Shown in pieces: positions 17,478 to 26,081 of a stretch of 64,000 nucleotides of DNA. The translations under genes were made by a program, and so were the position numbers. The DNA comes from JAQGMJ01 sp036498945 (lineage in GTDB: Bacteria; Pseudomonadota; Gammaproteobacteria; Burkholderiales; JAEUOS01), in NCBI GenBank assembly GCA_036498945.1, contig DASYEQ010000056.1, positions 13,534-77,533 on the forward strand, read 5' to 3'. The notes under the pieces were generated by a model that was not told where the DNA came from, searched no databases, and worked only from the letters and a program-made list of their open reading frames with translations. How positions within the stretch are numbered: position 1 is the stretch's first letter; the number at the start of each line of letters is the position of its first letter.

Positions 17478-18236
17478 TCAGTAGTCGGTGTCCATGGTGG
17501 AGCGCCGCTGCGCGCGCCGCTCTTCGCGCGCCCGTTCGCGCTCCTGCATGATGTGCTCGGCGGTGATCGCCGCCACCGCGCCAGCGGCCACGCCCGCTAC
17601 CATGGCGGCATTGCCCGTATTGCCCTGATTGCCCATCTGCAACTGGTCGTTGCGCGCCATCATCTCGTCCATCGAGCCCTGATTCCTGAGGTTCCACAGA
17701 CCGGGGCCGCGCCATTCGAAGCTGCGATCCTGTTTCGGGTCCTTGAAGCGCACCTTGCGCTCATCTGCCGGATCGAGGGTGAAGACACCGGCGTTGTTGG
17801 TGAGCAAGGTGCGGCCATCGTCCTTGTACTCGACCAGCATTTCCACCAAAGTCTGACCGCCGGCGTCCTGCAGCACGACGAGGTCGGGCGCGTTGTCTTC
17901 CTTGCCCTGCGCGGTGACAGCCATGGCGGCGGCGCCGGGAAAGCCCGGCACTTCCCCATGCCAGCGCCGGCCATCGCGGATCAATTGCCGGTTCTGGCGC
18001 CGCGCCTGGTACCAGGCAAGCCACTCAAGCAGGCCTTCGGGCTTGAACAGCGGTGCGATGTCGGGGAACATCATGGCGTACAACGCGTCGCCCTTTGGCA
18101 TGCGGCTGGCCGCATTGCGCAGCATTCCGGGGCCATCGTTCTTGCCGCGGCGCATCCGGTGGATCGCGAAAAGCAGTGCGGCCCCGAGGGCCACGGGAAA
18201 AATGAACATCACTATCAGGACGAACGTGCCCGCCAT
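17478..18236 (-). CDS. hypothetical protein with N-terminal membrane anchor
   Basis: A 252-aa protein not assigned to a family. One membrane segment (about 3-24) is followed by a basic stretch, a soluble region with no recognised motif, a Gly/Ala-rich hydrophobic segment (about 207-222, VAGVAAGAVAAITA) and a very charged C-terminus rich in Arg and Glu. ATG 18236 is supported by GGGAGG at about 18242-18247; upstream in-frame codons run into the divergent amidohydrolase gene and were rejected. It stands 13 bases upstream of the double glycosyltransferase gene. Confidence 0.65.
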   Translation of the reverse strand: MAGTFVLIVMFIFPVALGAALLFAIHRMRRGKNDGPGMLRNAASRMPKGDALYAMMFPDIAPLFKPEGLLEWLAWYQARRQNRQLIRDGRRWHGEVPGFPGAAAMAVTAQGKEDNAPDLVVLQDAGGQTLVEMLVEYKDDGRTLLTNNAGVFTLDPADERKVRFKDPKQDRSFEWRGPGLWNLRNQGSMDEMMARNDQLQMGNQGNTGNAAMVAGVAAGAVAAITAEHIMQERERAREERRAQRRSTMDTDY

Positions 18237-18372
18237 GAAGCCTCCCACGGGCCTTTCGCCCGATATTGATTCAAGGGCCTGATGCCCGATGTTGTTTTTC
18301 CAAGCCGGATTGACACGCCGGCAAGCGCGGTGTGAGTATAGCGGCCCCCGCTTCCTCGTTGTCCCTTTGCGC

Positions 18373-19398
18373 ATGAAAATCGACATCTACAACCACGTGC
18401 TGCCCGCGCCCTATCTCGAATTGATGAAGCAGCATTCGAAGGACGCCGGCATCGTCAAGCGCATGACCAGCCTGCGCATGCTGTACGACATCGAGGGCCG
18501 GGTGGAAATGCTCAAGCAATGGCCGGAGGTGCAGCAGGTGCTGACGCTCGCCCTGCCCTCGCCCGAACTGCTGGGCGGCCCGGACCTTTCGCCCGGCTTT
18601 GCGCGCGTGGCCAACGACGAGATGGCGAAAATCGTCGATCGCTGGCCGGACAAGTTTCCCGCTTTCGTCGCTTCGCTGCCGATGAACAACGTGCCGGCAG
18701 CCCTGGAAGAAATCGACCGCGCCGTGGGCGAATTGGGCGCGCGTGGCATCCAGATCTGCCCCAACGTCAACGGCCGGCCGCTGGACGATCCGGAATTCTT
18801 CCCGGTATTCGAATACATCACGCAAAAGTATGCGATGCCGATCTGGATGCACCCGGCGCGCCCCGCCTCGCGGGCGGATTACGTCGGCGAAGACAAGTCG
18901 AAGTACGAAATCTGGCAAGTGCTGGGCTGGCCATATGAAACCAGTGTGGCGATGGCGCGCATGGTGTTTTCCGGCTTTCACGAAAAGCTGCCGGGCCTGC
19001 GCCTCATCACCCACCATTGCGGCGCGATGATCCCCTTTTTTTCCGGCCGCGCCGAAACCCTGTGGGCGCAACTCGGCAGCCGCACCGCGGGCGAAAACTA
19101 CGAAGAGATCCTGAAACGCATGGCGAAAAAGCCGATCGAATACTTCAAGATGTTCTACGCGGACACGGTGCTCGGCGGCTCCAGCTCGGCGCTACGCTGC
19201 GGTCTGGACTTCTTCGGTGCCGACAAGATCGTCTTCGCCAGCGACTGCCCGTTCGACCCGGAAAACGGACCCATGTTCATCCGCGAAGGCATACGCTCGA
19301 TCGAGGACTTGAACCTCTCCGAAGACGACAAGCGCAAGATCTATTTCGGCAATGCGCTCAAGCTCCTGAACCTGAAAATGCAGGCCGAGAAGAAATAA
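18373..19398 (+). CDS. amidohydrolase, ACMSD-like
   Basis: A 341-aa TIM-barrel metal-dependent hydrolase or decarboxylase of the amidohydrolase_2 (COG2159) group that includes aminocarboxymuconate-semialdehyde decarboxylase. Motifs: IWMHPARP and ITHHCGAMIPFF carry metal-binding histidines, and FASDCPFDPE carries the catalytic Asp. The N-terminal metal motif, usually HxH, reads IYNHVLP, with Asn at the first position. Start ATG 18373 fits family N-termini (MKIDIYNHV). It is divergent from the membrane-protein gene at 17478-18236 and monocistronic. Substrate is probably a carboxylated ring-cleavage or aromatic acid; this is family-level inference. Confidence 0.87.
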   Translation: MKIDIYNHVLPAPYLELMKQHSKDAGIVKRMTSLRMLYDIEGRVEMLKQWPEVQQVLTLALPSPELLGGPDLSPGFARVANDEMAKIVDRWPDKFPAFVASLPMNNVPAALEEIDRAVGELGARGIQICPNVNGRPLDDPEFFPVFEYITQKYAMPIWMHPARPASRADYVGEDKSKYEIWQVLGWPYETSVAMARMVFSGFHEKLPGLRLITHHCGAMIPFFSGRAETLWAQLGSRTAGENYEEILKRMAKKPIEYFKMFYADTVLGGSSSALRCGLDFFGADKIVFASDCPFDPENGPMFIREGIRSIEDLNLSEDDKRKIYFGNALKLLNLKMQAEKK

Positions 19399-19457
19399 TA
19401 GCCAACGCAACCCGCTGATTTATAGAAGAAAATCGCTGCGATACTGGAATCCTATAA

Positions 19458-19479
19458 ATACTGTACAAAAGAACAGTAT
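19458..19479. promoter_or_regulatory. LexA (SOS) box
   Basis: The palindrome ATACTGT-N8-ACAGTAT has the consensus core CTG-N10-CAG at 19461-19476 (CTGTACAAAAGAACAG). A TATAAA sequence at 19453-19458 immediately precedes it and may be the -10 element. It lies 164 bases upstream of imuA and is the expected operator for SOS induction of the imuA-imuB-dnaE2 cassette. Confidence 0.85.
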
Positions 19480-19642
19480 TTGTGTATTCTGTTCCTCCCA
19501 AGGACTCCCGGTATCCGCCATGAACGTCCCCGCACTGCCCGCGGCCACTGCCGTCCCCTACCGCACTGCCCCTCGCCGTCCCGGCCACTCAGGGCATCGC
19601 CCCTGAGCCTGTCTTTCACATCCCCGCTTTTTGCCCGTTGCC

Positions 19643-20446
19643 ATGGGGCAGGCCCTCGCTTTCTCCGACGATCCGGAAGAGACGGTTTACGAATCGTCCG
19701 CCGGCGCGCGCCTGGACGCCACGCCGCTGGACCGCACGCCCACCGGCGCGGCCTCGCTGGAATCCATCCCCGGCCTGTGGCGCGGCGATACGCTGGCGCG
19801 CGTCGAGCTCGAAAGCCTGCCTACCGGCTATGACGCGCTGAATGCGCAACTTCCCGGCGGCGGCTGGCCGCTGGGTGCGCTGACTGAAATCCTCAACGAT
19901 CGCTGCGGCATCGGCGAGCTGCGCCTGTTCTTCCCCGCGCTTGCCGCCTTGAGCCGGCAAGCCGGCGCGCCGCCGGTAATCCTGCTGCAGCCGCCGTACA
20001 CACCTTACGCCCCCGCCTTTGCCGGCGCCGGCATCGCGCCCGAACAGGTGCTGCTGCTGCGTACGCCGCGCCCCGAAGACGCGCTCTGGGCCTGCGAGCA
20101 ATGCCTGAAATACGCGCCGCGCTGCGCCTTGTTCGCCTGGCCGCAAAAGCTGAAACCACAGGATCTGCGGCGCCTGCAACTGGCGGTCGAACGCCGCCCG
20201 GTGCTGGCGGTGCTGATGCGCGAGGCCAGGGCCGCGCAGCAGTCCTCCGCCGCCGCGCTGCGCATCGCGCTTAAGCCCGGCGCCGACGGCCGGCAACTCC
20301 ACTTAAGCATTCTCAAGCGCCGCGGCGCGCTGATCGCCCGCCCTGTCATCGTCGAGCCGCCTTCGCCGCTCTTTTTTCTCCCCGACCACCACGAGGAGCC
20401 TGTTCATGCTCTGGACCGCCCTGTACCTGCCGCAACTGCCGCTTGA
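19643..20446 (+). CDS. imuA: ImuA, translesion synthesis accessory protein
   Basis: RecA/SulA-like accessory protein of the inducible mutagenesis cassette, about 267 aa. The segment LPTGYDALNAQLPGGGWPLGALTEIL is the typical ImuA start of the RecA-like fold (quoted region about residues 59-84), followed by the FFPALAALSRQ and VILLQPPYTPYAP blocks. Start ATG 19643 is used; TTG 19631 in the same frame is possible. The 3' end overlaps imuB by 41 bases. LexA regulation is indicated by the operator at 19458-19479. Works with ImuB and DnaE2 in error-prone DNA synthesis after damage. Confidence 0.9.
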   Translation: MGQALAFSDDPEETVYESSAGARLDATPLDRTPTGAASLESIPGLWRGDTLARVELESLPTGYDALNAQLPGGGWPLGALTEILNDRCGIGELRLFFPALAALSRQAGAPPVILLQPPYTPYAPAFAGAGIAPEQVLLLRTPRPEDALWACEQCLKYAPRCALFAWPQKLKPQDLRRLQLAVERRPVLAVLMREARAAQQSSAAALRIALKPGADGRQLHLSILKRRGALIARPVIVEPPSPLFFLPDHHEEPVHALDRPVPAATAA

Positions 20447-21890
20447 CTGCCACGCGCAGACCGATGCGCAAGCGCCTTTCGCCATTGTCGAGAAGCGTCG
20501 CATCCACATGGCCAACGCCGCCGCCCGCGCCGCCGGCGTGCGCGCCGACTTGCCGCTCTCCGCCGCGCTGGCGCTCGAACCCGCGCTGCAATCGCACGAG
20601 CGCGAGCCGCTCCTGGAGAAGGCCGCGCTCGAGGCCCTGAGCCTGTGGGCGCTGCAATACACCTCCGCCGTCAGCCTCGCCGCGCCCTACGGCCTGCTGC
20701 TGGAAACCGGCGGCAGCGCACGCCTGTTCGGCGGCCTGGAAGCGCTGCTCCAGCAGATCACCGACGGCCTCGCCGCGCAGGGCCACAGCGCTCTGCTCGC
20801 CTCTGCCCCCACGCCCGCCGGTGCGCTGATGCTGGCGCGCAGCGGCTATGCCGAGCACGTGACCACCCTGCCCGAATTGCGCCACCGCCTGCCCGTGCTG
20901 CCGGTGGAGGCGCTGCAAAGCGCCCAGGCCTATAGCGCCACCTTCGAATCCCTGGGCGCGCGCAGCGTCGCCGACCTGCTCGCCCTGCCGCGCGACGGCA
21001 TGAAGCGCCGCTTCGGCGATTTCCTGCTCGACGAGATCGACCGCGCCTTCGGCCACGTACCCGATCCGCTGCGCCCGGTCACCCTGCCCGCTGCCTTCAG
21101 CACCACTTTGCCACTACCCGCGCCCGCCGAATCCAGCACCACCATCATCTACGCCAGCGGCCGCGGCCTGCGCCAGCTCGAAGGTTTCCTTCGCGCCGGC
21201 AAGCATGCGGTCGACCGTATCGAACTCACCCTGCACCACGAGCGCCAGAGCCGCCACGACAGCCCTGACAACGTCACCCCGCTCACCCTGCACCTGATGC
21301 AACCCAGCGCCGATGCCCGGCGCTTCATTTTGCTGCTCACCGAGCACCTGAACCGCCACACCCTGAAGCGCCGCGTCGAGCGCATCACCATTGCCGCGCC
21401 GCAACTGCTGCGCGCCGACGAAATCACCCATTCGCTGCTGCTGGAAGAGGAAGATGCCGCCAAAAGCATGCGCGACCTGCTGGAGCGCGTGCACGCGCGC
21501 CTGGGGCCGGAGGCAGTCAGGCAGTTGCAAGTGAAAGCAGAGCATCGGCCCGAGCGGGCGAGCGGCGACACGGCGCTGTTGAACACATCGCACAAGCCGG
21601 CAGCCGCGATCAAGAAGCCCAAGGAGCCCTTGCCCCCACCAGTCTTCGGGCCGCGGCCGGCGTGGTTTATCGATCCGCCCTTGCCGCTGGATGCAATCGG
21701 GCCAAACCCGATCTATGAAGGCAAGCTGGATTTGCAGGAACCGCCGGAACATATTGAAAGCGGCTGGTGGGACAGCAAGCCGATTCAGCGCGAATACTTC
21801 GTCGCCCGCACCGAAGAAGGCAGGCTGTTGTGGATTTTCCGCGACGAGCGCCGTGAGAACCGCTGGTTCCTGCAGGGGTATTTTTCATGA
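20406..21890 (+). CDS. imuB: ImuB, inactive Y-family polymerase-like protein
   Basis: A 494-aa Y-family DNA polymerase homologue. The N-terminus ALYLPQLPLDCHAQ aligns with the polymerase palm start but lacks the acidic catalytic residues found in DinB/UmuC, as is known for ImuB, which acts as a beta-clamp-binding hub between ImuA and DnaE2. Helix-hairpin-helix-like sequence is seen around FESLGARSVADLLALPRDG, and a little-finger region around RGLRQLEGFLRAGKHAVDRI. The ATGA at its end couples it to dnaE2. Confidence 0.92.
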   Translation: MLWTALYLPQLPLDCHAQTDAQAPFAIVEKRRIHMANAAARAAGVRADLPLSAALALEPALQSHEREPLLEKAALEALSLWALQYTSAVSLAAPYGLLLETGGSARLFGGLEALLQQITDGLAAQGHSALLASAPTPAGALMLARSGYAEHVTTLPELRHRLPVLPVEALQSAQAYSATFESLGARSVADLLALPRDGMKRRFGDFLLDEIDRAFGHVPDPLRPVTLPAAFSTTLPLPAPAESSTTIIYASGRGLRQLEGFLRAGKHAVDRIELTLHHERQSRHDSPDNVTPLTLHLMQPSADARRFILLLTEHLNRHTLKRRVERITIAAPQLLRADEITHSLLLEEEDAAKSMRDLLERVHARLGPEAVRQLQVKAEHRPERASGDTALLNTSHKPAAAIKKPKEPLPPPVFGPRPAWFIDPPLPLDAIGPNPIYEGKLDLQEPPEHIESGWWDSKPIQREYFVARTEEGRLLWIFRDERRENRWFLQGYFS

Positions 21891-24800
21891 GCACAGCCGG
21901 CACGATCGAAACGCTGATCGGCCAGGCACGCGCAACACAGGCGCTGCCGCCTGAAGCCGCCTCGCCTTCCTCTCCCGGGGAAAGGCCGCTTTACTGCGAA
22001 TTGCATTGCATTACCAATTTTTCCTTTTTGCGTGGCGCCTCACACGCCGAAGAACTCATCAAGCAGGCGATGGCGCAAGGTTATGGCGGGCTTGCGATCA
22101 CCGACGAGTGTTCACTCGCCGGCGTCGTGCGCGCCCACGGCGCGATCGACGGCGCCGTGTTCCAGTTGATTGTCGGCAGCGAATTCCGCTTCACCGACGA
22201 CGCCAAGCGCTTCCCCGGCCTGCCGCATTCGCGCATCGTGCTGCTCGCACAAACGCTCGAAGGTTACGAGCGATTGAGCACCCTGATCACGCGCGCGCGC
22301 CTGAAGGCAGGCAAGGGCAGCTATAAATTCTCTCGTCATTACCTGCGCGGCGATCTGACCGGCTGCCTGTGCCTTTACATGCCCGACCTGCCGATACGCG
22401 CCAGCACCGATGCAAATGCGGAAGAAGACCGCATTGCCATCTTGAGTGCCGATGCTGCCCATATCGCCCGGCGTTTTCCGGGGCGGATGTGGATTGCCGC
22501 CGAACTGCATGCGGGCCCGAATGATGCCGCCAATCGCCATGTCATCAAAGAGATCGCACGCCGCACCACCCTGCCGATCGTCGCTGCCGGCGACGTCTGC
22601 ATGCATGTCCGCGAACGCAAGTCACTCGCCGACGTGATGACGGCGATCCGCCTAAACGTGCCGGTACAGCAATGCGGGCACGCGCTTTTGCCGAGCAGTG
22701 CGCGCCATTTGCGCAGCATACCGACGCTGCAAGGAACTTACGATAGCCAGTGGCTGGAAGAAAGCCTGAAGATCGCCCGACAGTGCGAATTTTCCCTTGA
22801 TGAACTCAAGTATGAATATCCGGAAGAAATGGTGCCGACGGGTGAAACCAAGACCACTCATTTGCGCAAGCTCACCGAAGCTGGCCTGAAAGTTCGCTAC
22901 CCCGATGGCCCGTCCAGCCGGATCAGAAAACAGGTGGAAACCGAGCTGGCGCTGATCGAGAAAAAGGAATACGAAGCCTACTTCCTGACCGTGCACGATA
23001 TCGTCCGTTTTGCGCGCGGCGAAGGCATTCTCTGCCAGGGCCGGGGATCCGCCGCCAACTCGGCGGTTTGCTATGCCCTGGGCGTCACTGCTGTCGACCC
23101 GGAGATCGGAAAACTGATGTTCGCGCGGTTTCTTTCCGAAAATCGCAGCGAACCTCCCGACATCGATGTTGACTTCGAGCACGAGCGCCGCGAACTCGTC
23201 ATCCAGCATCTGTATGAAAAATACGGTCGCCATCGCGCGGCACTCGCGGCCGCCGTCTCGGTTTACCAGACGCGCGGTGCCCTGCGCGACGCCGGCCGGG
23301 CCCTGGGATTCTCCAACGACCAGCTGGATGCCGTCTCGAAAAACCTGGCCTGGTGGGACGGCGGAAATACCCTCGACCAGCGTTTGACCGAATGCGGCCT
23401 TTCATCCGATTCCACCCTGGTCGCCCACCTGCTGCTGCATGCCGAGCAATTGAGAAAAATGCCGCGCCATTTGTCGCAGCATTCGGGCGGCTTCGTGCTT
23501 TCCGGGAAGAAACTGCTTTCCGGCATGGTACCGGTGGAAAACGCCGCCATGAAGGACCGCACGGTGATCCAGTGGGACAAGAACGACCTCGAAGCCGTCG
23601 GCCTGATGAAGGTCGACGTGCTGGGCCTGGGCATGCTGAGCCTGATACGCCGGGCGATGGAAGCGATCAGCGAACAAAGCGGCCGCCGACTTGCCATGGA
23701 AGACATTCCGAAGGAAGACCCCGAGGTCTACGACATGCTGTGCGCGGGCGAATCGATGGGCGTATTCCAGGTTGAGTCGCGCGCGCAGATGAGCATGCTG
23801 CCGCGTCTGCGGCCGCGGCGGTTTTACGACTTGGTGATCGAGGTGGCAATCGTGCGGCCGGGGCCGATCCAGGGCGGCATGGTGCACCCCTATCTCAAGC
23901 GCCGCCAAGGGCTGGAGCCGGTCACCTACCCTTCGCCGGAGGTCAGGGGCGTGCTGGAACGCACCTTGGGGGTATCGATTTTCCAGGAGCAGGTGATGCA
24001 GCTTGCCATGGTGGCCGCCGGGTTCACCGAAAGCGAGGCCGATCAACTGCGCCGCGCCATGGCAGCCTGGAGCCGCCGTGGCGACCTGGAGCCTTTCGAG
24101 GCTCGCTTGAAGCAAGGCCTGATCTCGCGCGACTACACCGAGGAATACGCCAACCAGTTGTTCAACCAGATCCGCGGCTTCGGCGAATACGGTTTTCCCG
24201 AAAGCCATGCCCACAGCTTCGCGCTGTTGGTCTACATCTCCTCCTGGCTGAAGCGCCACGAGCCGGCGATCTTCCTGCTCGCTCTGCTCAACAGTCAGCC
24301 ACTGGGCTTTTATTCGCCCTCGCAACTGGTACAGGACGCACGGCACAATGGCGTTGAAGTACTGCCCGTGGATGTCAACCAGAGCAATTACGAAGCGAAG
24401 CTGGAACACGGCGCAGAACAGGCCATCGCCTGGCGTGCTGCTTTCGAACGGCGCATGGCGCGCGGAAGCTACATCCGCCCCGAAGAGGATCATCCGGAAG
24501 GCAGGAAATTGGGGCACTACTATGAAGGCTCCGGGGAACTGCGCGCCGACATCTACCCATTCCCCCACTCCTATCGGCGCACGCCGCAAGCGGCAGTCCG
24601 TCTGGGCCTGAAAAAGATCGCCAATCTTTCGGTCGCCGGCGCCGATCGTCTGCTCGAAGCGCGCCGCAGCGGCCCGTTCGCGGATATGCATGATCTCACC
24701 CGCCGCGCCAAACTCGATCGCTCCGACCTCGAAGCCCTGGCCGCCGCCGACGCCCTGGCTCCGATCTCCGGTCATCGCCGGCGCGCCATGTGGGATGTGA

Positions 24801-25297
24801 TTGGTGTCGAGGCGCCGATTCCGCTCACGCCGGAAATCGCGACACCCGAAGGCGGCGCCGACCTTCTACCGCCCGATGCACAGGACGAACTGCGGCAGGA
24901 CTACAGCGCATTGCGCCTCAGCCTGCGACCCCATCCCCTGACTCACCTGCGCCCGAAATTGCGGGAGCGTCGCCTGATGAGCGCCGCCGAACTAAGCCGC
25001 TATCCGCACGGCCGCCTGGCGCGCGCCTGCGGCATCGTCACCGGGCGCCAGCGCCCCGGCACCGCCAAGGGCACGATTTTCGTCACCCTGGAAGACGAGA
25101 CCGGTTATGTCAACGTGGTCTGCTGGCCGCGCCTGATCGAGCAATTCCGCCGCGCGATCTTGCTCAGCCGCCTGATGACGGTCTACGGCGTGTGGGAGAC
25201 CGACGGCAAGGTGGCGCACCTGATCGCCAAGCACGTGGTCGACGATTCAGCCATGATCGACTGGCTGGAAACACCGCCCTCGCGCGATTTCCGCTGA
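21887..25297 (+). CDS. dnaE2: error-prone DNA polymerase DnaE2
   Basis: A 1136-aa C-family polymerase. The N-terminal PHP domain starts at YCELHCITNFSFLRGASH; palm motifs include GRGSAANSAVCYALG and the catalytic acidic cluster PPDIDVDFEHERRE; the fingers contain GVFQVESRAQMSMLPRL; an OB-fold is near the C-terminus (ACGIVTGRQRPGTAKGTIF, then TLEDETGYVNVVCW). Shorter than replicative DnaE (about 1160-1180) and lacking its tau-binding tail. It is the last gene of the LexA-controlled cassette and carries out the translesion synthesis step with ImuA and ImuB. Converges on the gene at 25301 with only three bases between. Confidence 0.95.
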   Translation: MSTAGTIETLIGQARATQALPPEAASPSSPGERPLYCELHCITNFSFLRGASHAEELIKQAMAQGYGGLAITDECSLAGVVRAHGAIDGAVFQLIVGSEFRFTDDAKRFPGLPHSRIVLLAQTLEGYERLSTLITRARLKAGKGSYKFSRHYLRGDLTGCLCLYMPDLPIRASTDANAEEDRIAILSADAAHIARRFPGRMWIAAELHAGPNDAANRHVIKEIARRTTLPIVAAGDVCMHVRERKSLADVMTAIRLNVPVQQCGHALLPSSARHLRSIPTLQGTYDSQWLEESLKIARQCEFSLDELKYEYPEEMVPTGETKTTHLRKLTEAGLKVRYPDGPSSRIRKQVETELALIEKKEYEAYFLTVHDIVRFARGEGILCQGRGSAANSAVCYALGVTAVDPEIGKLMFARFLSENRSEPPDIDVDFEHERRELVIQHLYEKYGRHRAALAAAVSVYQTRGALRDAGRALGFSNDQLDAVSKNLAWWDGGNTLDQRLTECGLSSDSTLVAHLLLHAEQLRKMPRHLSQHSGGFVLSGKKLLSGMVPVENAAMKDRTVIQWDKNDLEAVGLMKVDVLGLGMLSLIRRAMEAISEQSGRRLAMEDIPKEDPEVYDMLCAGESMGVFQVESRAQMSMLPRLRPRRFYDLVIEVAIVRPGPIQGGMVHPYLKRRQGLEPVTYPSPEVRGVLERTLGVSIFQEQVMQLAMVAAGFTESEADQLRRAMAAWSRRGDLEPFEARLKQGLISRDYTEEYANQLFNQIRGFGEYGFPESHAHSFALLVYISSWLKRHEPAIFLLALLNSQPLGFYSPSQLVQDARHNGVEVLPVDVNQSNYEAKLEHGAEQAIAWRAAFERRMARGSYIRPEEDHPEGRKLGHYYEGSGELRADIYPFPHSYRRTPQAAVRLGLKKIANLSVAGADRLLEARRSGPFADMHDLTRRAKLDRSDLEALAAADALAPISGHRRRAMWDVIGVEAPIPLTPEIATPEGGADLLPPDAQDELRQDYSALRLSLRPHPLTHLRPKLRERRLMSAAELSRYPHGRLARACGIVTGRQRPGTAKGTIFVTLEDETGYVNVVCWPRLIEQFRRAILLSRLMTVYGVWETDGKVAHLIAKHVVDDSAMIDWLETPPSRDFR

Positions 25298-25300
25298 CCT

Positions 25301-26062
25301 TCAATACTGCACCTTCAACGCCGCCGGCACCTTGTACTGCCACTTGCCTTCATCGAATTCGACGCGCCAGGTCTCGGGCTTGGTCTGCTGCCCTTTCTGC
25401 ACGCCGGTGCGGGTGACCACCAGCGGATAGACCTTGACGCGACCTTTTGCCGTATCGAGCTTCAGGTCGAAATCCAGCGATTCGCATTGCGCCCGGGTTG
25501 CCTTGTCGTCACAGGGATAGACGCCGTCCTTGTCCATGTGCGCGGGAATGCTCGCCATCGCCGCCACGGTACCGCCCTTGGGCAGGAGGATGTCGCTGTA
25601 TGAACTGGTGAAGCCATTGCCGGTGTAACCGCTTTCGTACAGCCAGCCGTAGTAGTGGTCGGGGCCGAATTGCACCAGTTTCACGGTATCGGGCGCATCG
25701 CCGAAGGAGCCATACGGCATCGCCCGGCTGCCCGAAGTGAGAATCACGCGGCCGTCTTTCTCTTCCAGCACGAACGCGCCGGCCATGCCGGAATCGACAT
25801 GGCTGCCGCCCTTGACCACGTCACCCGCGGTGAACACGTACAACCGCTCGCCACGCGGCGTCGCCACCTTCTTGCTCTGCAGCACCTTCATCAGGTAGGA
25901 GGTGCCGTTCAGGTGGAACGGCCAGCCGCGCGCCGCCGCGGAATAAGGGCCGTACTGCTCGTGCATCAGCTTTTTCAGTTCGGTAGCGGCGTTCAGCGCC
26001 CAGGCAGGCGCGCTGCTTGACATCAGCAGCAGCGCGACAATTCCCGTCTGCAATCGGCCCAT
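25301..26062 (-). CDS. secreted protein of unknown function
   Basis: A 253-aa protein with a signal peptide (about 1-22, cleavage near AWALNAA). No enzymatic motif was recognised. The mature region is rich in Gly, Tyr and Asp, with two cysteines (YPCDDKATRAQCESLDF) spaced for a disulfide. It lies just downstream of the hydrolase/ligase fusion on the same strand, separated by 19 bases. Probably periplasmic. Confidence 0.7.
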   Translation of the reverse strand: MGRLQTGIVALLLMSSSAPAWALNAATELKKLMHEQYGPYSAAARGWPFHLNGTSYLMKVLQSKKVATPRGERLYVFTAGDVVKGGSHVDSGMAGAFVLEEKDGRVILTSGSRAMPYGSFGDAPDTVKLVQFGPDHYYGWLYESGYTGNGFTSSYSDILLPKGGTVAAMASIPAHMDKDGVYPCDDKATRAQCESLDFDLKLDTAKGRVKVYPLVVTRTGVQKGQQTKPETWRVEFDEGKWQYKVPAALKVQY

Positions 26063-26081
26063 CCGCTTTTCCCTTGACGCT

